Shown: in pieces, positions 8,783-19,729 of the stretch
Position numbering within the stretch: position 1 is the stretch's first letter
How the letters are laid out: the number at the start of each line of letters is the position of its first letter
The notes under the pieces: generated by a model
Told to the model about the DNA's origin: nothing
What the model saw: the letters and a program-made list of their open reading frames with translations, nothing else
Databases searched by the model: none
Translations under genes and position numbers: made by a program
Assembly (NCBI GenBank): GCA_023853785.1
Contig: JAJIRX010000216.1
Coordinates: forward strand, 1 to 41,211
DNA length: 41,211 bases
Reading direction: 5' to 3'
Source of the DNA: Psilocybe azurescens
Lineage: Eukaryota; Basidiomycota; Agaricomycetes; Agaricales; Agrocybaceae

Positions 8783-10429
8783 ATGGATTCGTTGTCCACA
8801 ACCTACTCGAAGCTAAACGAATTGTGGCAAGATATCGCCAAAGTTGACGAGGAATTATCTATTCATCACAAGCGAACAGCACAACTTTCTGCAAAGCGAA
8901 AGGATGTCCACCGCGAAATCAATCGTCGGCTCTCCTTGATCAATCGGCTGCCCTTCGAATTGATATCCAGGATACTCACCCTCTCTACTGAATCGAATCG
9001 GGTATCTGTGATCCCCGATTATGAGAGTTACAAGTGGTGTGCTGTTCTTCTCCTCGGGGCAGTTTGCAGGGAATGGCGAGAAATCACTCTGGCAACACCC
9101 CATCTATGGTCGACTGTTGATATCTGGCTGGGCAGAGCAGAGCTCCGGAGCGATGTTTGCAACGAGTGGCTTCAGCGCTCAGGTGCTCTTCCTCTGTCTA
9201 TAACATTTACATACGCCGAATACGAAGACTCTATCGTAGACTTCGATCTCATTGCAGTTCTCAGGTCGCACTCAATCCGCTGGAAATCCCTTACCTTCAA
9301 CGACGTAGGATATGACATATTTTATGGCCTGCTCAACAATCTTGAAGATACTCGTCATATCGAGACCATTTGGATTTATTGTGGAGAGCGGAGCTGGGAT
9401 AAGATTCAACCTTTCGTGGGCGAGCCCATTTGTCCAAAGACATTTCATTGGCTCTACTTGAGCAGTGAGAAGTGTACAGGATATTTTAAATGGGATAATC
9501 TCACACACCTTGTTGCCGAAGGTATTAACAGTGACGACCTTACCGACATCCTTCGTCAAGCAATCAAAATTCAACATTGTGTCGTAAAGTCTTGTATGCG
9601 GGAAAATGAACATCAATTCGTACCCACCGTCAATCGGTCTTTGATGCACCTGGACATCAAATTATGTGATCTTACCGATTTCCTCCCATTTTTAACCTTG
9701 CCGTCGTTGCAAATCTTGGAATGCCGCTACAGTGATCCTATGAATGAGGTTGACATCGACGTCCTTGTTGATTTTATTGGCCGTTCTCAAGCGCCTCTTC
9801 GGGACGTTATCTATCACCTAAATGTCCACCACCCTGTTTCTGCTGCTGGCCTTTGGCATCCCAGATTTCCAAATATCACCCACCTCAAGTTGAACATTAG
9901 ATTTGAGGGTGCCACTACTATGATAATCAACATTTTTGAACTACTCGCATATGACCAGGATGAAATAGCGCATCCTAGCCTGCAAATAATCGATTTGACG
10001 ACGAAACACATGACACCCACTGTCTGGTCCCACTTCATCAATCTGTTTCCCCAAATCCTGGCGGAGCAAACACACCACGAGAGTCTTCCTACAAATTCTT
10101 CGGATACAGACCCAACCCTCATCCCCGATAGCCCACTTCGGAGGCGACTGTCGAAGGCTTGTATAACCCTCGATCACCGGAGAGAGACATTTGATGAGCG
10201 GGATGTAATGGAACTACATCAGTACCTTCGTTTGTTGGACATTCAGAAATCTGGAGTGGAGCTGGAGCTGATAGGTAACGGTGGCATTGATTTGCTACAA
10301 TTTGCCAAAAATATATGGGTCGGAGCAATAGGCCAGACAGCAGTATTAGCAGCAAATGACAGAGGACAGTCTGTGATATGTAGTCAATGGTATCGGAAAA
10401 GTAACGCTATGGTATTTCAAGTTGACTAG
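8783..10429 (+). CDS. F-box-like/LRR-like protein, copy 3 (intact)
   Basis: A single open exon of 548 residues and the reference for the array. The ATG at 8783 was chosen for its context (CACCAAAATGG) and conservation; the frame upstream has no other ATG. Residues 9-50 form a charged coiled coil. Residues about 52-112 are the F-box-like domain (LPFELISRIL, then VCREWREITLATPHLWSTV). The rest is leucine-rich-repeat-like, with YFKWDNLTHLV near residue 234 and a conserved C-terminal module (ELHQYLRLLDIQKSG, LIGNGGIDLLQF) from about residue 474. In F-box families such proteins act as SCF ubiquitin-ligase substrate receptors; the target is unknown. A CCCC run at 10049-10052 marks the site where copies 1 and 2 are shifted. 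Confidence 0.85.
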   Translation: MDSLSTTYSKLNELWQDIAKVDEELSIHHKRTAQLSAKRKDVHREINRRLSLINRLPFELISRILTLSTESNRVSVIPDYESYKWCAVLLLGAVCREWREITLATPHLWSTVDIWLGRAELRSDVCNEWLQRSGALPLSITFTYAEYEDSIVDFDLIAVLRSHSIRWKSLTFNDVGYDIFYGLLNNLEDTRHIETIWIYCGERSWDKIQPFVGEPICPKTFHWLYLSSEKCTGYFKWDNLTHLVAEGINSDDLTDILRQAIKIQHCVVKSCMRENEHQFVPTVNRSLMHLDIKLCDLTDFLPFLTLPSLQILECRYSDPMNEVDIDVLVDFIGRSQAPLRDVIYHLNVHHPVSAAGLWHPRFPNITHLKLNIRFEGATTMIINIFELLAYDQDEIAHPSLQIIDLTTKHMTPTVWSHFINLFPQILAEQTHHESLPTNSSDTDPTLIPDSPLRRRLSKACITLDHRRETFDERDVMELHQYLRLLDIQKSGVELELIGNGGIDLLQFAKNIWVGAIGQTAVLAANDRGQSVICSQWYRKSNAMVFQVD

Positions 10430-11187
10430 CTCGTCGAGAAAGATTCCAGAGACCAAACTTTGACTTACATATAGAGCGTAGTACAGTTCATTACGCTCAG
10501 TATGAGCCGGTGGAAATTAATGAAATACATAACTCACTTCTCTTTTTTGTTAATACCTAACCCGTATAAGTAGTGTTTTACTTGAATGAAACAGAACATG
10601 CTGCGAGGTGGTGTAGGGTGTCGATGGGACACTCAGGTTGACCTCTACTGTATATATTTGATCCCAAGCCTTTCGCGTTGAACTTTGGGAACTTGAACGG
10701 TAAAACTGACCGCCCAACGACTTTGCTTGAAAAGTTGGCACATTGACAGCTCAGGTGAGATAGGCAATAGTCTTGTCACTGGAACCGAAAGCCGTATGTG
10801 TATTCTTTTACTAGAATGGGACTTTAGGAGATGTTTATCACTCATTATCTGTGACTGGGGCATCTTATATACGAATTTAACTTCTACAACATGAATATTT
10901 GCTTATTTTTTATGGGGCACACTTATTAAAATAAATAGGAACCATATTCTGAAGGAATTATATTTTTCATGGCGTCGTTGTCTCAAAAGTTCATGTTATG
11001 CACACTCATGTACCAAATTTTCAGTACATGGGCAAATTTTATAAAATTTAAAAATTTAAACTGGGGCACACATCTAATAATTGAGACAATTTCAGGACAC
11101 AAATTTTTATCACTGTGGCCCAGTGATTCGCGACATAGTTCTTTCAGAACTTTGGCCGCAGAAGATTGCTCGCGTGTCACGAAATGT
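10430..11187. repeat. Downstream duplicated block (copy 3 side)
   Basis: Partner of 6877-7677. It holds the same non-coding order and the uninterrupted version of the site that carries the 897-bp insertion after copy 2. Confidence 0.75.
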
Positions 11188-11405
11188 GACCACCGCTATC
11201 TAATTTGCAAACGACAATAAAACTACCTCGACTCAACGTTAAATTTTTGTGTCAGATACTATCAAGTCCGGCTACACACTACAATCTCTTACAATCTGGA
11301 AAAACTCAGCCGAACTTAACGGCAACTGAATATATCGGTACGGCTGCAACACTTTCATATGCGCTAATTTAAGCATTGACATTTGAAGTGCAGGACATCG
11401 CCAAA

Positions 11406-12995
11406 ATGGATTCGCTCTTCACAACCGACTCGAAGCTGAATAAGTTATGGCAAGATCTCGCCGAAGTCGACGAGGAAATATCTAATCTTTACGAAAAACG
11501 AAACGATGTCCAGCGGGAAATCAATCGTCGGCTCTCCTTGATCAACCGGTTACCCTTCGAAGTGCTATCCCGGATACTCACACTCTCTACTGAATCGAAT
11601 CGGGTATCTGCGAGTCCTGATAACGAGTGTTACAAGTGGTGCGCTGTCCTTCTCCTCGGGGCAGTATGCAGGGAATGGCGAGAAATTACTCTGGCAACAC
11701 ACCATCTATGGTCGACTGTTACTATCCGGCCGTACTATGAAGATGCCTTGACCAATATCACCAACGAGTGGCTTCAGCGCTCGGGTGCTCTTCCTCTGTC
11801 TATAACAATCATAGGAAGCTATTCCTTTGGAGACTTCGATACCCTTTTAGAAGCTCTCAGATCTCACTCAATCCGCTGGAAATCCCTTACCTTCAACTAC
11901 GTACCAGAAGACATATTTTATAGGCTGCTCGACAATCTTGAGGATACTTGTCTTATCGAGACCATCCGGATCATTTGTGGAGAGCGGAGCTGGGGTAAAA
12001 TGCGACCTTTCATGGGCGAACCCATTCGTCCGAAGACATTTCATTGGCTCAGCTGTAGCAATGAGACCGGTACCGCATATTTTAAATGGGATAATCTCAC
12101 ACATCTTGTGGTCGAAGATATTCACATTGACGACCTTACTGACATCCTTCGTCAAGCAATCAAAATTCAACATTGTGTCGTCAAGTCTTCTAGGGAGGGA
12201 AAAGAACACCAACTCGTACCCACCGTCAATATGTCTTTGACGCACCTGGACATCGAATTCTGGAATCTTCCCAATTTTCTCCCATTTTTAACCTTGCCGT
12301 CGTTGCAAATCTTGGAATGCCGCGACAGGGGGTTTTCTATGAATAGGGTTTACGTCGACGTGCTTGTCGATTTTATCGACCGTTCTCAAGCCACCCTTCG
12401 GGATGTTATCTGTCACCTAAAGGTCGACAGCTGCGCACGTCTTCCTGTTTCTTCTCCTGGCCTTTGCAATCGCAGATTTCCAAATATCACCCACCTCAAG
12501 TTGAGCGTTCAACTCCCTAACGATGACACCGCCATGTTGATCAAGATTCTTGAACGACTTGCATATGATCGGGGTGAAATAGCGCATCCTAGCCTCCGAG
12601 TAATTGAGTTAACGGCGGACTGCTACATGACACCCACAGTCTGGTCCCACATCATCAACCTGTTTCCTCAAATCCTGGCGGAGCAAACACACCACGAGCG
12701 CCTTCCTACAAATCCTTCGGATACAGACCTAACCATCTCCTCCGATAGCCCACTTCGGAGGCGGCTGTCGAAGGCTTGTATGGCCCTCAATCACTGGAGC
12801 AAGACATTTGACGAGCGGGATGTAATGGAGCTACATCAGTATCTTCGTCTTTTGGACATTCAAAAATCCGGAGTGGAGCTAGAGCTGATAGGTAATGGCG
12901 GCATTGATTTGCTACAATTCGCCAAAAAAAATATATGGGTCGGAACAAGAGGCCAGACAGCAATATCAGCAGAAATGACAGAGGACGGTCTGTGA
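11406..12995 (+). CDS. F-box-like/LRR-like protein, copy 4 (intact)
   Basis: A single open exon of 529 residues beginning at the conserved ATG (CGCCAAAATGG). It has the same order as copy 3 with a shorter coiled coil (about eight residues missing) and the F-box core INRLPFEVLSRILTLST. The middle differs most from copy 3: SITIIGSYSFGDFDT replaces the corresponding segment and about six residues are added around CARLPVSSPGL. The equivalent of the unstable C run is CCTC (12666-12669), which would resist slippage. The C-terminal end differs from copy 3 because the A run before the stop has another length. The target is unknown. Confidence 0.85.
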   Translation: MDSLFTTDSKLNKLWQDLAEVDEEISNLYEKRNDVQREINRRLSLINRLPFEVLSRILTLSTESNRVSASPDNECYKWCAVLLLGAVCREWREITLATHHLWSTVTIRPYYEDALTNITNEWLQRSGALPLSITIIGSYSFGDFDTLLEALRSHSIRWKSLTFNYVPEDIFYRLLDNLEDTCLIETIRIICGERSWGKMRPFMGEPIRPKTFHWLSCSNETGTAYFKWDNLTHLVVEDIHIDDLTDILRQAIKIQHCVVKSSREGKEHQLVPTVNMSLTHLDIEFWNLPNFLPFLTLPSLQILECRDRGFSMNRVYVDVLVDFIDRSQATLRDVICHLKVDSCARLPVSSPGLCNRRFPNITHLKLSVQLPNDDTAMLIKILERLAYDRGEIAHPSLRVIELTADCYMTPTVWSHIINLFPQILAEQTHHERLPTNPSDTDLTISSDSPLRRRLSKACMALNHWSKTFDERDVMELHQYLRLLDIQKSGVELELIGNGGIDLLQFAKKNIWVGTRGQTAISAEMTEDGL

Positions 12996-13386
12996 TATGT
13001 ACTCAATGGCATCGGGAAGGCCATTGTACTTCAAATCAACTAGCTCGTCGAGAAAGATTCCACTAGGAGACCAAACCTTTGACTTAAACTTAGGGCGTAA
13101 TAGAGTTTGTTACGCTCAGTGAAATGGCATACTTACCTAGTAGTTCATGTTTGGTGTTGATGCACGTTAACGCAACACGTGCCGGCATTGAATATTGAAT
13201 TTGCAACTCAGCAAATGCCTTTCTCGTCATGAGTAAACGGTCGCTTCTCTCTTGTCTTTTCTTCATGCCTCAATCACCCGATCGTATAGACAACCCAGCT
13301 TACAGTCCTCACGCCCCGCGCCCGCTGCCTTGTGATAAATGCCAATGGTTGGAGTGCTTTTATCTGCATGACCATTCACCAATAAG
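12996..13386. other. Spacer between copies 4 and 5
   Basis: This holds the 3' flank of copy 4 (CTAGCTCGTCGAGAAAGATT block) and, from about 13200, possible 5' exon sequence of copy 5. An intron acceptor (CTCCCTGCAG) lies directly before the copy 5 coding block, but the exon it joins to could not be identified. Confidence 0.4.
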
Positions 13387-15110
13387 TTGCTCTCCCTGCA
13401 GAGCTGCGACACGTGCCCGTATCTTGCCGAAATCGACGAAGAAATATCTAAAGTCCAAAATCAACTTCTCGAACTTGCGAAAAAGCGACGGGAAATCAAG
13501 CGAAACATAAATTCTCGTCATGATCATTTGATCACCCGCCTGCCTATGGAAATTGTGTGCCAGATATTCATTCTATCCACCGAATCGAACATTATGCAGT
13601 ACCGTACGAAAACCCGCCGCATATGTACATGGCATCCTGCACTTCTTCTTGGCGCAGTCTCCGAAGTCTGGCGAGATGTCACCCTAAGCATACCTCAGCT
13701 ATGGGCGTCCGTCACCATCAATCTTTCTACAGATCTCTTCAAACTTGATGTGACATCGGAATGGCTACGTCGATCGCGCGCCCTTCCTTTGTCCATAACG
13801 CTCATGTCGCATTTATACGAGAATGACAACGATTGGATAAGAGAGGGATATATCTTTGAGCATTTCGAAGGCCTGATTTTCGGTATCAGTCTGGACACAG
13901 AACGCTATCTAAGCCTTTCGAGCCTTGTCAAGTCGCACTCAACCCGCTGGAAATGTGTTCATTTATCACTTCCGTCGTTATATGGCCTACTCAATAACCC
14001 CGAATATATTGGTGCCCTGGATTACTTTGGAATCAACGCTCCCGAACGCTATTACTATCATTCATTCTCGACAGATCCACTCTGCACCGAGAATGCCAGG
14101 TACTGTTCTCCGGCCAAATTACCTGTACGGTGGGATAATTTGACGCACCTGGAAGTGTCTGGCACCAATGTTGACGAAGTGGTTCAAATCATTTGCCATG
14201 CGCCTCAAATTACTCATTTCACTCAAAATCATGAGTTGGGATGGCCCGGAACGTCCTTCCCTTTACCCGCCACGCCGATCATAAACAATTCTTTACACTA
14301 TGTGAAAACGGTGCCACCACTTTCAAAAGATGCCAATCTTCTCCGCTACATAACCCTCCCATTTTTAAGAACATTCCATTACGCTCTCGACGGTACCGAT
14401 AGCAATTACAATTTCCAATTCGAGGAAGAGGCCTTGGAAATTCTCTCACAATTTCTTGACCGCTCTCGAGCTCCTTTTGGATGACTTTATCTTCGATTAC
14501 CTTATGGGCGAAATAACCCCATTTGCTCACCGTATGAACGGACCAGCCCCATTTTTGTATCCTTGGCTTCACAAGTTCCCTCAGATCACTCATCTTAAGT
14601 TTCATACCTACTCATATGTGTATTCTGAATGGATAGATACACTTTTCAAACTACTCGCTCACGATCAAGAAGACTATGCTTTGCCAAGACTTCGGCGCTT
14701 GGATATCGACAACATACCCACACTGTCACAAAGATCTTGGCACCTTTTGCCTCTATCTTTCCACATCCAGAAGAAAAGATGAGTGCGACACGTCAAATTC
14801 GATCGACGTTCTAGATGACTTGGCGTCTCAAGGACTCGACTATGCGGACCTGAATGACAAAGTCTTCGGAGGCTCTCTACCAACAAACCATTCCATCTCT
14901 TCTCGAATCTATAAAGCGGGAAGACCTTTGCAGAGCGTTATGATCAGACAATGCCACAACGACGATGACGAGGGATACTACGAGAAAAACATTTATGACA
15001 GCCTGGTGGCAATTCAGAAATCTGGGATTTCTCTCAAGCTGATTGCTGCCACCGGTTTTGACATACTTCCCCTCGTTGTCGATGCTGACGACAGGGCATC
15101 GGATAAATAA
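13387..15110 (+). pseudogene. F-box-like protein, copy 5 (diverged, frameshifted)
   Basis: A more distant paralogue. The frame from 13387 to 14484 encodes LAEIDEEISK, a coiled coil, the F-box core ITRLPMEIVCQIFILSTESN, LLLGAVSEVWRDVTLSIPQLW and RWDNLTHLEVSG. At a T run (14475-14478) the frame shifts, and it continues in another frame to 14782 (HKFPQITHLKFHTY). A further change leads to the last frame, open to 15110, with a counterpart of the C-terminal module (AIQKSGISLKLI). The true 5' exon was not found; the coding block follows a likely splice acceptor at about 13400. At least two disruptions make a normal product unlikely unless they are sequence errors. Confidence 0.7.
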
Positions 15111-15884
15111 CGGTACGAAAGTGATTCTTTTCAAGAGTTCTTACGGATATGTAATTGCCACTCCATATTGCTTCACCACAATCTACACTCTAGTTTCCAC
15201 CGTGATGAAGAGGCCAAATAATTCTGTTATACTTTTTACCTACTTTCTTTTTATGTATATACCTCTTTACACTGATATAGTTATGCGAGCCATTTTAGAG
15301 AGTAACATGTATGATGGTCATTTCTATCAAAATTGTCCTTTGGGCGTCGTGGTGGCGTTGTGACCATCGCTCTTGCATCGTGCGTCGCGTATCGGGTCGC
15401 ACTTTCAATGCCAACAGTCGTGTGGTGTGTAAATCTGCAACTGTGTGCAATTTTGTGTGCACCAGTGTGCACTGCTGTCCTAGCCTCCAGGTGTGCCTCC
15501 ATTTGTTTACTTCAGTATCCCTAAGCCTAACGGAAGTGTCTTTCCTAAAGACATCATCTGGAGAATCTGAACTCAACGCAAACTCGACGCAATTCGAGCA
15601 ACTTGAAGGGAACTCGATACTCGAATACTTAAATTGAAGCGGTATGATTTACAACACACGAGTGGCTAGTGATGAGCGATGCTCGTAGAAACCTCAAGGA
15701 AACTTGTGTTCCTCTTACGCGCTAAATGTCGCGATCGACCTACGTATACAGAAGGACCACAGAGATAACTCCTCCCACAACTCGCCAAACTACATGTGAT
15801 ACATGTCGACATGTACATTGTTTTTATTACATGACTATACTGCGACAGCTTGTCCACTTCAAACCTGCAAAACATATGCGCAGA
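15111..15884. other. Spacer between copies 5 and 6
   Basis: No gene, RNA or clear repeat was recognised here. Open frames are short and overlap on both strands without domain signals. Confidence 0.4.
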
Positions 15885-17460
15885 TCCGACCGAAGTTGAT
15901 GAAGAGATATCAAAGTTCAGGATCTCCTCTTCAAGCTGGCCAAAAAGCGACAGGAGATCAAGGAAAAGATTAATTCTCGACACGACCAATTAATCAGCCG
16001 CTTTCCCACCAATTACGTTCCTTATATTCGCTTTTTCTGCAGGTACCAACCCAGCAGTTCGATATCTGAGAGCTCACAAACGACATACATGGACTCCAGC
16101 GCTTCTCCTTGGAGCGATTTCCAAAGACTGGCGTGACATTATCTTAGCAATGTCGCAGCTTTGGACAACTGTAATCATCGACCCTTGCACAGATTTCAAA
16201 CGCCTTGAACTAACGCGAAACTGGTTACATCTTTATCCATTATTTTTAAGTGTCGCGACAATAGTTACGGCAAGAACCACAACCTCTCAAATTTGGAACC
16301 TCGGGCCTTGAAACTTTTCAAGTCTCAATCTGCCCGCTGGAAAAACGTCACTTTCGAGGTGCCATCGCATACATTATATGACGTTCTCGATGGTCTGGAA
16401 GAAGTCCACCAGGTGGATTTCCTTGGAATTGATCGACCTATAAGAGAGCGCTTTGTCCATACCAAGGGACCGACTCGAATGAGCGACTCCCCTCACCCCA
16501 GGACTTTATATGCTAGGAACTGCTCACTGGCCGATATATCCTTGCGATGGGAAAATCTGACACACACTGATATCAGCTGCTTTGGTATGAACGAGTTGCT
16601 TTGTATTATTCGGCTGGCAACCAAGGCCCAGCTGAAAGTATCGGGATGGACAGGAGCAGATATCCCCTGCCATCTGCGCCCATTATCCACCATAGTCTAA
16701 CGCATATAACCACGAAATGGAATCCTTGGACGAAATTTCTCAGCCATGTAACCCTCTCATCTCTAACAGACTTCGACTACACTCACGAGTCTTTCCAAGA
16801 CATCCTCGACATCCTCGTAGATTCCCTCGACTGTTCCAGGCCACCTCTGCACCGTTTTAGCTTCCACTACTGGATGAACAGTGCAAACAGGATACAAACA
16901 TGGTGCAATAGACTTCCAGAAATCACTGACGTGAAACTCAATATCTATTATCAATCGGATTGAGCAATGTGCAGCGTCGGATGGATTTTTGAAGGAACTC
17001 GCCCACAACCGAGATGGAAATGTTGTCCTACCAAAAGTCCGGACCTTGGAAATTGATACAGATATGATGATGCCTTCGCACTGGGCTGCATTTGGCAAAA
17101 TCCTTCCGACCAAATCCAAACTGGAGGATCCACCCCTTGAAACGCCTCTTGACACTCAGAAGACATTCCGCCCCCACTTTCCGGATTCAGAGGCCCTGGG
17201 TAATGGCGAGAGTAACGATTAGGAAAAGACTGGCTGATAGCAATATAATGGACAAGGATACTCTTGTCCGTTTCTTGTCCGTCCGCGAATTTTGCGTGGA
17301 GATTGATCTGCGAGATGACCGCTACATTGATCTGCTACAGGTCACGGGTGAGTACCACTGGGAGAGGTTCGAAGTATCTGATTTTGAAATGCTAGTTCTG
17401 AGGAGTCTAATGGGTAATATTTGGCTGGGCATTCCCTGGGCTATATCAAACATCTTCTAG
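15885..17460 (+). pseudogene. F-box-like protein, copy 6 (degraded)
   Basis: A relic closest to copy 5. Recognisable pieces in changing frames are TEVDEEISKF, LAKKRQEIKEKINSRHDQLI, TPALLLGAISKDWRDIILAM, SQSARWKNVTFEVP, ISLRWENLTH and the C-terminal LVRFLSVREFCVEIDLRDD. The F-box core itself is lost: where copy 5 has RLPMEIVCQIF the sequence is eroded and frame-disrupted. At least four breaks are needed to read through. This is the oldest dead member of the array. Confidence 0.7.
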
Positions 17461-17797
17461 TATTTAGTATGTTAAAACAACGTTATTGTTATTCTGCAAC
17501 TTATGCATTGCTACAGTGTTGTCTCGAGCTTCAATCCACGACCCCATCTTGTAATATCTTGTTATCATGTTAAATGATACGAGGCAATCGCGCGGCGCCT
17601 GAGTTCTCTCGGTAGCGAGGCATTCTTTTCCTTGAAGACCGTTCATATTTCGTACTCGTCAACTCCCTAGTGTATTTATAACGTATGGCATATTCCAAAT
17701 ATCTCAGAGGTTTGATGGTAAATGCACTGCCATCCTGCTGCATATAAAGAGTCGAGGAAGATTGTCCGCCCACTCCTCAAACCATTGTCTTCCCGTT
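17461..17797. other. Intergenic, nothing recognised
   Basis: About 340 bp between the last F-box relic and the Pro/Gly/Tyr-rich gene, probably including the latter's promoter. Confidence 0.4.
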
Positions 17798-18344
17798 ATG
17801 CCCCCGCCACAAAACTCCAGAGAAAAGATTACAGGTGGTTTTGTAAGTCTTTCGTTTACAAATATTTGAGTAATCTGTATAACTTCACCGTCATAACTCT
17901 AAATGATACAGGCGCCCGGAGGATCAATGCCTCCCGCAAGCTTGCCTACGAACCCCCAACGCGCCTGTCATGGGGCAGAATACATGTGCACCACCGAACG
18001 CTGGCCCGATACCATATGCGCCATGCCCTCACTATCACCCACCCCCAGCTGGTTATAATGGAGGGCCTCCCCTCCAGGCCAATACTACGGTCCGCCGGGA
18101 CAGTATTACCCAGGCTATTATCCTCCGCCGCCGTGGGGACCATACTATCCAGCACCGGGGCAATATGCTCCTCCAGGCTATTATCCTCCTGCCGGACAGC
18201 AGTATCCTCATCCGCATCCCCCCTCATGGGCAGCCATGTCAATGCACGCCTCAGAGTCATCCTAAACAAAATCTCCCACCGGCTGGGCATTACTACAAGG
18301 GCGTTCCGATGGGCGCTCCAATGGGCGCTCCGCGACGTTATTAA
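17798..18344 (+). CDS. Pro/Gly/Tyr-rich low-complexity protein
   Basis: Exon 1 (17798-17842) encodes MPPPQNSREKITGGF and ends at a GTAAGT donor. Exon 2 starts after TGATACAG at 17912. It encodes tyrosine/proline repeats such as GQYYGPPGQYYPGYYPPPPW and APPGYYPPAGQQYPHPH, and ends PMGAPMGAPRRY. The frame must shift three times. Two shifts are cured by adding one C to the runs at 18069-18072 and 18218-18223; the third lies at a C run near 17950. Similar XYPPX-type tails occur in many membrane- and RNA-associated proteins and suggest a disordered, possibly phase-separating segment. No folded domain is visible and I do not recognise the protein. Confidence 0.5.
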
Positions 18345-18733
18345 TAACGGACAATCGCCGCCCAGTCATAAACTCGCGGGTATAGGTCCTCGAGAGCTAT
18401 TGACACGGATGTACTGTATTCGTATCGTTACCAAGCCTTGTACAACATGATATGGAGAGATCAGGATAAACACGTTGAGTAAATTAGATACGTCAATTGA
18501 AACGGGCACAGTATTATTTTTCATTGAGGCCATGATATAAAGATGCATGCTGAATTGTTGGCTCTGTACTTCCGTACGTGGCGACCTTTGCACCATCTCG
18601 TAGAGAAACTGGAGCAGTAGAGTAGTCCCAACGTGATTTTCTCCATGGCTTCTCTTCGAGTACTGCAACGCATTGCATGATTAGTAGGATCCCGTAAATT
18701 ACCCTACAGGATGTGTCAGGCCCCATCTAAACT
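18345..18733. other. Intergenic, nothing recognised
   Basis: About 390 bp between convergent genes. Probably both 3' untranslated regions. Confidence 0.4.
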
Positions 18734-19297
18734 TCAAAGACAGCGTTTGTGATAAATTACGCACACAATGATTGCAGTAATCGCCAGAGTGGCACCCATC
18801 AAAATCCTCGCGAGTAAGGAACAGTCCAATGGTCCACATCTGCTTTGATACTGCAGAGCGTCTACCGTCCCAGCCACGCTTGGGTTAGAATAGTACTCGG
18901 ACGAACCAGCCAGCGGGTCGGTATTTGGCGGTAAGATATCGACATCGAAGAACTTGAATCCCCATTTGAAAATTCCCGTATTGAGTAGGGCGAGAGAGAT
19001 TATGCTGAGGAGTTTGGGAAGCCTGGCGGAGATATTGATAACAAAGAAGACCGAGCTGAGGAACAGCTAAGTACACAGCGAAATTAGTGGGTCTGATGAT
19101 GGGAGTCAGAATTGGCCTCCACATACCCAGATTTCAAGAGCTGTTATTGCATCTTGCATGTGAGGGGGCCAGGTTATATGATCGGATAATGCATGCTGTG
19201 CGACGAGCAAGGCAGCACCGTGGGCGAATAACATAAGCCCTATGATTGTGAACTTAAGCGTCGTAGAAGTCACGTCCCAGTCGTCCCAGTCGTCCAT
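18734..19297 (-). CDS. Small integral membrane protein
   Basis: Two exons (19297-19127 and 19066-18734) join in phase through a 60-nt GT-AG intron and give 167 residues without a break. The start MDDWDDWDVTS is acidic and tryptophan-rich. About three hydrophobic segments follow: IIGLMLFAHGAALLVA (residues about 19-40), LFLSSVFFVINISA with a second hydrophobic stretch, and ILMGATLAITAIIVCVIY near the C-terminus. An intervening loop has two cysteines (SRCGPLDC). I do not recognise a family. It lies 3' of the wax-synthase-like gene on the same strand. Confidence 0.6.
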
Positions 19298-19729
19298 TTC
19301 TATGGATAAAGATATCAACTTATTCGGCTCTTCTGGAGTCCAAAGCGTTGTGCAAAATCTTACGATCAGAGGGCTGGGGACGTTCGAGACGAAGGCAGGG
19401 AATTCGGAGTGTCAATGTGATCATCGATAATATATAGAGACTATTTTTAGATGCTACAGCCAGGGCCTGACATTTCTGACATGTCTGACATGAAAACTGT
19501 TCGGGACTAGAATACGACCGGCAATTCGTATGCAGTAAATGTCGCACGTAAGGGAGTTTTGCCTCTACAAGACATACCAGCGCACATCTATTTCTTGTCA
19601 AGAAATTGATTATATTACATTGTCATACAATACTGTATATGTAGATCTATGATGTAGATTCGTCAAAATATATATGTAGATAGGACCACGGCATCCCAAA
19701 CAAAGTGTCATACGCACACCACCAAAAAC
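19298..19729. other. Intergenic, nothing recognised
   Basis: About 430 bp holding the promoter of the small membrane protein and the 3' end of the wax-synthase-like gene. A short local repeat (GACATGTCTGACATG, about 19480) is present. Confidence 0.4.

Noticed and set aside
13115..13145. U1 snRNA-like start (ATACTTACCT)
   Set aside because: Only the first ten bases agree; the following sequence shows no snRNA stem or Sm site.
17722..18450. 242-codon open frame on the plus strand
   Set aside because: It is an out-of-frame reading of the GC-rich Pro/Gly/Tyr gene and runs through its intron.
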